Below the pieces are notes generated by a model that saw nothing but the letters and a program-made list of their open reading frames with translations, was not told where the DNA came from and searched no databases. The position numbers were made by a program, and so were the translations under genes. Positions 25,701 to 36,300 of a stretch of DNA of 64,000 nucleotides are shown here, one piece after another (position 1 is the stretch's first letter; every line of letters begins with the position of its first letter). Source of the stretch: Whitmania pigra (taxonomy: Eukaryota > Annelida > Clitellata > Hirudinida > Haemopidae); contig JAJTWR010000113.1 of assembly GCA_021613335.1 (NCBI GenBank), positions 1,768,501 to 1,832,500 of the forward strand, in the 5' to 3' direction.

Positions 25701-28700
25701 AAATTTTAATAATTTCAACATACATGAGTAGAAGTATAAACTTGTTTTCTAGTTCTAAAGTTTGATGTAAATTCATAATGGCTTAAAAAACATTATGTAA
25801 TGATTAATTTATTAGTTGTGGATGAGTTTGGTTATAAGTTGCACTTGAATCGATTTCACTTCCAACAGTTCTGTTACTTCCTCTTGCACTCTGTCTGGAT
25901 TCCTTGCCAGACAAAAATATTTCGTTCATGGCAGAGAAGCAAAACTGCTCAAGCATTTACCAAAGGTAATTACATTTAATAAATCTCATCTATACGTCAT
26001 ATGCATCTTATGTCTCTATCCGAGGAAGGGTTGTTAATATCACAGTATTGTTATCGTGGCGATGCTATTGTTGATACGTTTTGAGTATTGATATTGGTAT
26101 CGCTGATACTTTTGACAGTCAGTATCAAAACAAGTATCTCCAATACATTTTGTCTATCGATAATCGATATCAATATTTTTTTCAAGCATTTTAAAATTAT
26201 AAAATCGTTGATAATATTGATTTATATATATTTGTATAAATATTTAAGGAAAACAATGAATAGCTTGTCATTTTTTTTTAACCTCATGTAGACTCTCGCT
26301 ACTTATTTAATAGTAGACCGGTAATGAACGATCGCATTTTCAAAGTCCAAATCATCTCAATTATGCAACGGACTTTAATCAAATGAATAAATAAAATAAA
26401 TCATATCTTTGAGTCTATTAAGAATTTCTGTGTCTAGCAAAATGTTAAACATTGTAATCATTTTTTTAAATAGTAATAATAATGATAAGAATGGTAGTAA
26501 TAATAATAGTTCATTTGGGTGGTCCATTAAGCATGGCTTCAGGGACACCTTGGTTCTTGAAAATATTTTATTTTTGAAATGAGCATTGGTATTGCTATTG
26601 GCAATACTTTTAAAACAAAATATTGGTATTGCTAATACTTTTATAAAGTATTGTTGACAACTCTGACCCAAGGACATAGCCCTTTTGGTGCAGCCTGGGT
26701 TATGAACATGGCTTATTGCACTGCTGCTATCACTGCCACTTGAAGAAATGCAGCCCAAACTGCCAATCTGCAAAACTAAATTATTATACTTTTCATTGAT
26801 TTATTAGGTTTAAAGAGTTGGCAACCTAAATGTATTTTACCAAATTTTAAGCTCTCATGAGCATCATGAACTGATACCATGCACTTGCAGATTGTTTTTG
26901 TCTGCTGCAATCGTCTGATGGATTTAGCAGGAGTTTTGTGCAAAAAAGAGGAGCACATCTTGAGGAGATGCGCTCTTGATTTCGTTTCTTCGTCGAAGCA
27001 TCAAAACCCAAAAAAAACAGAAGCACTTTCGAGCAACCACTTGAGCACCACTTCCGAAACGGTCGGCCGATCCATCAGTTCCGAGAGTTTCTGCCCGATT
27101 CCTTTTCTGCAAAAAGTCTTTTCAAATCCCGACCTCCCCCTTGTCTCTTCAAGGAGTTCCACCAACGATGGCAAACTTGAGCGAAAGGGCACATCAAATA
27201 GTGATGTTTTAAAGGCCATGTCAAGGACAACATATGATAAACAGGTTCTTGAAGTGAGAAACATTGCTAAATTTGAACTTGGTATTTTTAACATGATTAA
27301 ATGTTTATTATTATATCAGATGATACATATCGTTTTAGTTTTATCAAAATTTATAATGATGAATATTAGGAAATGATTAGTTAAAAGTTGTAAATAACCG
27401 TGCAGTAACCATGAAATGAGCATTGGTATTGCTATTGCTCCCTGCAGTAATTAATAAGTCTCCACCAAAAGCATTATAAATGTTATTATTTATTATACAA
27501 GTTGATTTATTATGCAAGTTTATGCATTATAATATAGTAACAACAAAAGTAATTTTTATGTTTTGAAGGCACTTGATGACCTCAGGAGAGAGTTGAATTC
27601 AAGCGACTCGGGTTGGAAAAGTCTGGAAATTGAGGAAAATCCAGAAGTGTTGTCGTGCATCTTATGGAGCTGGATTGACGACTTGAAGGTTGAGACATTT
27701 AATATCTAAATTAAGTTTTTAATTATCATATCTTTCAGTATAATTTTTTTTTAAATTTAGTTTTTGAATTAGGCTGATCTTTTGCATTATATCTACAAAC
27801 AATGTAGAGCAATAAGAAATGCAAAGCAATAAGTTTCTTTTACTTCCAATGTTGCTAACTAACAATGTAAATGAATGTAGCCCAAGTAGAGATGGGCCAA
27901 GCCAACTTTTACAACTTTTGATAGTTTGTCAGTTCCCCTAACCCTGGGAAAGTGGGGAGAACTAACAAAATTTGCAAGCCATGTGTTGACTATTGTCTGT
28001 CACTTTTCCAGGTACCAATGTAAATCAAGTGCTAAAATATATTTGTTTATTTGCAAATTAAGCGCTAGAGAACCTGGCACATAATGAGCGGCTAATTAAA
28101 AGCATACTGGTCACATTACTTCAAATATTAATTGAGAAATTTTATTTTTTAATAACTTTACACTGGTTCAGTATTTGTTGTATTTATTGGTTATTAATGT
28201 TTAATTAAGTCGATCACATAATTGTTAGGAGCCAATCCTGACACATCAGGATCTTCCTGTTGTTATTGATGAAACAACCAGCATAAGAGATAAAATATCT
28301 CTTCTTGAAAAGGTGGATTTAAAAATTTAAATTCTTTTTCAATTACCTGGTAGTAAATATAAGTATTACAAAATGATAACATTTCGTTAGTTATTATTAG
28401 TATTAAATATTAAAATTAATTAATTATCTAATGTCAATTTATGTACCTCAATGGTTTGCTCTGCTGAATGTGGTAACGTATTGTGTTCCCGTCCTGCAAG
28501 TCTATGCAAATGGTTAATGTAAAGCACCTCCGAAGCTACACATATGAACTAAGAATAAACGGCTCTTAAAATTAATAGCATTCTACATTTTTCCAAAGTG
28601 TGCAGTAGCTACAATATCCTACCTCCTTCTCACTTGTCTGGCCCTCCATCCTCTACCACCCAAACCACTAGGAAAAGTAGGTCAAAACGACATCCATTTC

Positions 28701-28934
28701 CAGCTGATGCAGAGAATCATTTCAACTCTGGTCCACCAGAACTGCGTTCTTGAAGGTGACGACGTGACCAATGACCTCGATGATGAGTACTTCTTGAGGT
28801 CTTCCAACCAAGTCGGTTCTGTGATGAGACTTGATCTTGGCAGGAGGATTTACAGGTTCCTACTCGACTTCAGTCATTTCCTTTCTCAATCTGGAATCAT
28901 TTGTGGATGTTCAGGAGGAAAAATTAAGAAATAA
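22755..28934 (+). CDS. PTPDC1: PTPDC1-like dual-specificity protein phosphatase
   Basis: Exons: 22755-22806, 22977-23136, 23403-23483, 24466-24581, 24813-24941, 25172-25259, 25445-25540, 25869-25965, 26891-27244, 27569-27688, 28229-28312, 28704-28934; 535 residues. The cysteine phosphatase signature H-C-H-A-G-L-G-R-T-G is split over exons 5 and 6 (catalytic Cys about residue 175). Family landmarks before it are C-G-G-R-N-C-K-Y-E, V-T-Q-N-I-L-A-M-S-R-P and F-Y-N-Y-G-W-R-D-Y-G-V; after it come R-S-K-R-P-G-S-I-Q and R-E-A-K-L-L-K-H-L-P-K. PTPDC1 proteins are cytoplasmic phosphatases linked in vertebrates to cilia and centrosome biology; substrates are not known here. The model is shorter than the human 754-residue protein, with a reduced linker. 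The 3' end is uncertain: a possible 59-nt intron (28858-28916) would give a tail a few residues long instead of the read-through to 28934. Confidence 0.87.
23516..24344. mobile_element. Non-autonomous DNA transposon with terminal inverted repeats, PTPDC1 intron 3
   Basis: The left end reads GGGGCCATCCATAAAGTATG and the right end is its near-exact reverse complement (ACTTTATGGGTGGCCCC, 24328-24344). The 829 bp lie wholly inside the intron between 23483 and 24466. An 89-codon minus-strand open frame (24231-23962) rich in Arg/Lys/Cys may be a relic of transposase; its family is not recognised. Target-site duplications were not evident. Confidence 0.75.
26028..26665. mobile_element. Degenerate hAT-like element, PTPDC1 intron 8 (tentative)
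   Basis: The segment is rich in internal GTATTG/GTATCG/GATACTTTT motifs near both ends. Its ends (GGGTTGTTAATAT at left; AGTATTGTTGACAACTCTG at right) look weakly inverted-repeat related. Such subterminal motifs are common in hAT elements. A 26-bp stretch (26575-26600) recurs exactly at 27412-27437. No transposase domain was recognised. Confidence 0.35.
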
Positions 28935-29094
28935 ATTGTATTACCTAGATGATCTCAAATATTTATTGCCAATAATCTTGTTAGACTTTGTGGGTCACTT
29001 GATTAAAAACATTCATTTTATCACGTTTGCGTTTAAGAGTATTTTGAAAAAATTTGATTGTCAAATATTAAAGTTTAATAATTAATTGAGTTTT

Positions 29095-29810
29095 GATACT
29101 TCGGACGGTATTTCGGGGGCACACTATGTGAACATAGGCTCAACCAATTCGCCTCGCCAGCATCAGCATCGAAATATCTAGCAGCACTAAAACTCCTAGG
29201 AGTCACCCTAGATAGGCATGTTGAGCAACTATCAATTATGGACTTTGCATCACATCAGGCACCTTCTTACAGTTGAAGCGGTCGTGGCTCTCTGCCATTG
29301 CCTCATCTTGTCAAGGCTCGACTACTGTGATTCCCTTCTCCATCAACTATCCTCTGCTTCCCTCAGGAAACTGCAGAAGATTCAAACCAAAGCTTCTCGA
29401 CTGGTGATCGGAGGCAAAGCGGAACCATTCAAGGGCAGACTTGGGGGGACGGAGAGGATCTCCCCGTCATTTGGAAAATATGAGAAGGAATAAAGGAATC
29501 TATTATAAATCACGAATTAATAAAACATTTGAATTAAAATTTAAAAATTGTAGTTACAAAAATTATTTTTAATTATTTTATTTTCAATGACCACTTTTCA
29601 CTTATTTTTAAAATATTAAATATATAAAATATTTAAAAATGTAATTTTAAAAATTAATTTTAAAACTAAATCCAAAACAATTTATCAGCTGTGCCCCCGC
29701 CTCTAGTTAGCCCCTGAGGCTTATGGTGTTATACAAATAAACATTTATTATTATTATTATTATTAATATTATTACTATTATTATTATTATTATTATTATT
29801 GATTTATATA
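29095..29810 (+). mobile_element. 3' fragment of a non-LTR retrotransposon (CR1/Jockey-like)
   Basis: Two frames code for the end of a reverse-transcriptase ORF. L-K-L-L-G-V-T-L-D (about 29190) is followed, after a frameshift, by H-I-R-H-L-L-T-V-E, S-R-L-D-Y-C-D-S-L-L and L-R-K-L-Q-K-I-Q-T-K-A-S-R-L-V. These are the usual last RT motifs of CR1/Jockey-type LINEs. A probable 3' UTR (about 29690-29745) ends in AATAAACATTTATT and a trinucleotide (ATT)n tail, typical of microsatellite-ended LINEs. 5' truncated and inactive. Confidence 0.75.
29744..29802. repeat. (ATT)n microsatellite at the LINE 3' end
   Basis: Imperfect ATT run directly after the AATAAACATTT sequence. It is probably the retrotransposon tail. 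Confidence 0.85.
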
Positions 29811-30348
29811 CATAAACAGTTACAATAGAAATATGCTCAGAAATAATACAATGTTAACTATATGTAGTAATGCAGGTAACAAGGTGAAGCGGAGAGTTAT
29901 TTAAATAGGGAAGTCAGTAACTTTGTCGTTTTGCACGGCGACTCCATTTAAGGTTTCCCATTGTATTACTTACACATATGGCAATTGGGCTATTGAATTT
30001 CATTCTTATTGATGAAGAATTACATTGGGTTGGAAGCTACGTTAGTGGAGAAACAATTTGCTTGAAAAAAACAGTTATGAAGTTAAATGGTGCTCATTTA
30101 TTTAATGTATTTGAATGTTCTATTACAATTTTAAATTTGTTTGATAAGCAACTTTCAATGGCTTAAAATAAGTTATTTTAGATCGCAAATTGAATCATTG
30201 ATAAACTTTTTCAATACAAAACTAGTAAACAAATATATCACAACTTTAAATACAAACTGATTGATGTTGTTTTATCGTAATAAAAGAATGCTGAATGGGA
30301 CTATCCAAATGGATGAAACCTTGTTTTGTTTACGTAGCAGAAATTGGA

Positions 30349-33300
30349 ATGGCGTCGTGTGTTCGGTTGGGTCGCGCTCTGTTCGGCTCCAAATTTCATT
30401 CTTATAGAAAAGTTTCTTTGCAAATCACTAGTCGGTATTTTGGAAAATGTGTAAAATCCGAATTTCTGCTAAAAAAATCATTGTCTCGAAAGCTGTTGAC
30501 AGCCTCATTAGTCGCCTTGACCAGTTCTTACCTCTTTTACAAAAAGTACCACGGTTCTATGTCATGGTTTCTTGGAATGAACAATTGCGTCCATGCCAAA
30601 GTAAAACTCAATTTTTATTCTGCTTGGGTGAATTGAGAATAAATTTCTAAGCGATTTAAATCTTTTTAAGTTTCACTACAAAACAGTTTTTTCCAGATGT
30701 TGAGAATCAAATAAAGCATTACATTAATTAAAAGAACCGATATTAATTATCGCAGTATATGATGACATTGATAATAGTTGATGCACATCAAATCACACCT
30801 TTCATTCCAATTATAATTTGAAGGAAGTTAAAGAAGAACCACAAGAAAGACAACCGTCATTCAGAGAATTAAGGTTCAACAACTTTGCCTCTGTAGAATA
30901 TCAGGGACATACTTTTATGACGCCAAGAGACTTTCTTGAATCCATCACATACGAGAACCCTCGATGTAAACATTATCTGATTTCATGCTTAACTCATATT
31001 TATTTGTCATTTGATTTTTATACACATGTTTTAGTGGGAGACACTCTCAAAGCATAAATTTCTATTTTGCATGTTTCAACTCATTTAAATTATTAATCTA
31101 ATATTTATACAACTCGTTGCAGATAGAACTGGCAGATTGAAATTGAACAAAGCCGGAGTTGAAAAAATATTGAAAACCACTCCTTCAAGGAGAAAAAGTT
31201 CAAGTTCCATGTTCAGAAACCTTGGAGAAAATGGTGACTAAATGATATTTTGAATGATTGTTTGTTTTCTCTCATAATTTTCATTTGTTGACATTTTTTT
31301 ATCATGTGCTTTGTAAATAAAGCAATATTGCAATATTAATACAATGTTAATACAATATTAATACAATATTAATACAATTATGTATATGTATTAATATTAT
31401 GTATATGTATTAATATTGCAATATTGCTTTAATCCTTGTAATTTATTATAATTTATTATAATTTTTATCAACTTTTTGCTTCGGTAGGAGAATTAATAAG
31501 TTTTTGGTGGAGAAACCAAATGTTGTTGATAAAGTGCAATGCTGAATGTTATGGAATAATTATCTGAATGAAGTGTTGAATATTAATGAATAATTTTGCA
31601 AATAATCATTTTAAAACTATTGCAGGACTGATATCCTACACGGAGTACCTCTTCTTGTTGTGTGTTCTCACCAGTAATTTGTCTTTTTTACAATTTTTAA
31701 TCTTGCTTCAGATGAAGATAATTTTTTATTTATTCTAAAAATTAATTTAAATTATTTTAATTTAATTAATGTGTTTTGCCTAAAAATAATTTTTTATATA
31801 TTTAATATATTTAAGAAAGCAGGGGTTATGGTTTAATAATGTTGCAATCACAAGCAAAGTTCTTCCATGTTCGTTAACCATTGGAATGTTGTTGTTGTAG
31901 TTATCTGGTTACTTCTGAATAGAATTCATATTTAGATGGCAATTAGGGATGCAATAATTGTGAAGCGACGAATAAATGCATGGACAACATCCAGAGAATG
32001 CTTGATCAGACTTCCTTGAAATTAACTGGGTGGTCGAATAATTATTTACTTGTGAATAATGAAACCTTTAGTAATTTAAAATTTATTTACACTTAAACAT
32101 AATATGAATAATTTATTACAGAGAGTGACATTTTCTATTTCAGACATAAGTATGTCATAATAGTTATTCATATATTATTTAAACTTAATTAATTAATACA
32201 TTTTTTAGTTATACAAGGGTATACAATAATTTAAGACCAGTAAATACTAATTATCTATCAATTACAATGTTATCAGATAAATAATGGTACATTTAAAAAT
32301 TAACTTAAATATGAGATCTTACGATGTAAAGCTGCTACGTTAAAATTAATTAACATAATTAATATTATAATATTGCAATTATTATTAATGAGTCATTGCA
32401 TTAACCTAGCATTTAACATTGTGCAATAACATTATAGCATTAAGTATTATAATATATTAATGAGTAATTTATCATATTATAGAGTTATTATTATTATTGT
32501 TAACATTATTTTTGTTATCATTGCATGTCAACGATTTAATTTTTGGCGGCCCTTGTTGAGATATTTTATGTAAAATGGCATAATGTTTTTGTTTTTCACC
32601 AGAGCCGAAGTCAGGCTTCAAAATTGCTTTCAACATGTTCGACGTCGACGGAGACGAACGAGTCGACAAGAAGGAGTTCCTTGTGGTCAGTCGGACTTGA
32701 CTTGGAATGAATTTCGTGCACAATTTGTGCTCATCATAGGTTTTGCTTTTGAGGCAAATTAAATGATCTTTTCAATTTGTTGAGTGCTGTGTTCCTAGTA
32801 TCAGAAGCACATTTGCTTGTCAATGCATTCGTTCTCTTATTTTGTTGTTCCAGTCAGTGTTTTGTTGCTTTTAAATAAAGTGTTTTGTATTGATATTGAC
32901 AACTGTTGAGATGTTATTTTGTAATAATAATTATACCAACATGTTATTATGTTGTTATTGTTACTTCAGAATGTTACTATGTTTTCAGTTGGAACAACTG
33001 CTTGCTCATGCAGAAAAATTTGGTTCTGATCCTACAAAGGAAGTGAGTCTTTTTTGAAAATTTAATTCTTCAGTTGTGTTTTCTATTGTGTTTCTTGAGT
33101 GCCATAACTGGTCAACTTAACAATAATTGTTAATAATAATAAAATTATGTAATAATGTTAATGTATTATGTTCATTTGCTTTTCATACATTCTAATTTGC
33201 TTAAAGATTTTTTATTTGAAAATATTTGCATATTACCAATCAGTTTGTTTCACTGGCATGGGTAATGACAGCTTATTAATGATGGGTGAATATTGGGTGA

Positions 33301-36300
33301 TATTTACATTGCCGTGGTTTCAATTATTCTGTTGAGTTCTTTTGCTAATACCCCTTGAATTTAATTAATTTAATTTAATTAATTAATTAATTTTATTATC
33401 CCCCTGAACATTATGCTTTATTTAATTTTTAATGTCAGTGTACTTTCTTTATCGACCATGATGCTAATGCGCTTAAAACTTCTGCTTGAAGTTTTAATTC
33501 TAATAATTTGTTTCAAATAGATTTAGTTAATTAAGATTTTTATTAAATTATTTGATATTATGGTTGTAAAGTTCAACTATGCTGGCTTCAGTTAAGAGCT
33601 TCTGCTTGGTAAGTTGAAGTGTGAGTCGGTAAAACTTTTAATAAGCTGAAAAGATGATGAACATCAATCAAACTTTTATTAAGTTCTGCTTCCATAAAAT
33701 CAATTAGGATGGCAATCTAAAGAGGAAAGTATTTGCGGCAATTAAGAGTAACCGGACAGATTATTTTGAATTTAAATTCTTTGCATACTGAAACTATGAA
33801 ATAGTTTTCATGGTGCATTGATAAAGTTCCAATTAATTTGTACAAACTTTAAAAACAGTTTTTAATGTTTTAATTGTGTTGTACTTATTTTATTGTACTT
33901 TATTTTGTGTTTGATATTAGGAAACTTATTTTTGATAATTTCAAATTGTATTCTACAAAGATTTACAGGGGATTCATTAGAATATCTCTTTTATTAGTTT
34001 TGATTTTGACATTTTAGAACACGAATAACTTTGCAAACCTCACAACGACATCTCATGTTGTTATGTTTTGTTTCCAATCAGAATTTCAGGAGAATCACAT
34101 GAAAAAGCCATCATTTGATTTCTTATACGATATTATTACAGTTTTAATTTACATTTCAGCAGTCCTTTGTACTACCAACAGCAAGAGCAAAATAATTGCT
34201 TTGAAAATATCATTAACAATAAAAATCATAAATAATAACAATAATAAAAAAGTCTGAACCATAAAACTACTGGAGATTTTGCACAAAATTTGATTTGTAT
34301 GCTGCATGACCACGTTGTGACAATTTAAAAGAACTACATTTTAATCTGAACCCAGATTTGATTTACTTGTAAATTATCCCTATGTAAATTATTTAATTAT
34401 CTTGCATTTCCTAGTTTATGAGCATGGAATATAAAGTTTCGTTTGCATCATTTAAGGTTAATTCCTTGTTTGATTGATTGTGATTGGTTTCCATCACCAC
34501 ATCCTGTTGTCATCGATCACCTTTCCATGATGAAAATTCATTGATTTTAAAATTACTTTTCATGTTCGATTCATTAAACCGGCCCATCGACCGAGAGATC
34601 GAACGGCGGCGTTCTCGGTTGAAAGTACGAATGATTGAAACCAACCAACCTGTTTTTAGTTGATTAAGGACACGAGAAGAAAGCTTAACCTCTGGGATAT
34701 CCTCCAAGAATCAGTCGACGGAGTAGTGTTTGGAGTACGTCTTTCTTACGTGGAATATTCATTCCTTTGTTGCTTTAACAACTTCAAGCGCTGTCAACCT
34801 TATGCTTTGCTTGCTTGGCCTGTTGTCAAAGACCTTAGAAAGCCATCAGTGGAACCTCCTTAGTTTCAGATGATCCTTGTTTATTACTAATTTAGATCAT
34901 ATTATTCCGTAACGGATGTATTATTATGTAACATATTTTACTTTTTATTAATTGCTATGAACTATTATTGTATTATTGAGTTATTTAGTAATAAATGTTA
35001 GATTTATTAAAAATACTTATCAAATACGTCGCTGACTCTAAGGGGGTTCGGCTGTGTTAGATCTGATCGATGTCAAGTTGGTTGATTCTTGTGACATCTG
35101 GAGAGCTTGCCTCAGTTTCACTTACTGACTCACACTCGCGTTCATTTGCATGAATTATGTTACAGTTTTTGTTTACTAACGCAAGACCCCGAGATTATCG
35201 GTCGTTTGAATTGTCGTGAAAATATTTAAAGATGTTATTGCAGACGAATTTAAGTGCATGTTTAAGGACTAAAGGACTCTCACTTCTCTAAGGTGTGACT
35301 TTATTTTGAACCTTTTCTCAGCTGTCGATATTTTCAATCGATCAATTTTCATGTTCACAAATGGGAATATTGCTGTCTGCTGCACGCAGAAGTTGAATAT
35401 CAACTTTTGCATGAACATGGAGTTGCAGTGCTTCAAGTTATTGCTGGATGCAACTGCAGTCGGATGATGATGATGATGATGATGTTGACATTAAATGTAA
35501 ATGATTAATATAAATAAGTACAATCTAGGAATCTTAATTAAGTTTGCAGCTTATTTTCAGAGCCAATGACTTTGTGATCAGTAGTGGCAAGTTGTTAGTA
35601 ATAAGCATTCCTATAAATTAATTAACTATTTAACAAAATATAAATTGTAATTTCAAAAAATCTGATTTAATTTTTGTTATAATGTATTTATACTAGAATT
35701 TATGGTAATATTTTCTGGGAGGAAAATTATCCTTATGTAGCATTTAATTAAACCTCAATATCATACTGAAATTAATAAGCATATTTAAGTTGCATGATAT
35801 CTTTAATGTAATTGTTTATTGCTAATGCAATAATAATGAACATAATATATTATACATGTCTTATTATATAATAATATTATTATTGAATCTTCTAATGCTT
35901 TCTGTATATGTTATTACCTTATTTATTTGGTGCTATAATCTTGATTAGATATTTGATCAATTAGTTTGATTGATTATGATGATGAGCTAGTGATGGTGAT
36001 GGTGATGATGATGATGATGATGATGATGATGGCACTAACTATGATGATGTTGATGCTTCCTTTCACAACATTATGAGACCTTCTCCATTCAGCATTAAAA
36101 TAACAAATAAATGTTATTTTATGTTTGGATAAAAAATATAATTAACAACAAAAATTAAATAAAATAACAAATCGATGTCACTTCATTAGTAGATAATAAA
36201 AATTATGATTATCAACCAAAATTATTAGTTATTATTTCTCTTTTGGACATGTTTTGATTTGATTTGAATTATCTGCATATCAAACTCATGGTGAAAGATG

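Larger units (their letters stand above)
28935..30294. other. Intergenic, PTPDC1-like to MICU-like, containing a LINE fragment
   Basis: About 1.4 kb. It holds the LINE remnant at 29095-29810, an AT-rich stretch, and the probable promoter of the MICU-like gene (about 29880-30290). A 62-codon open frame at 29978-30166 has no recognisable similarity. Confidence 0.5.

Noticed and set aside
34660..34863. Full 67-codon frame as MICU coding sequence
   Set aside because: A GTACGT donor at 34735 ends the exon in phase with the next exon; the remainder is intron.
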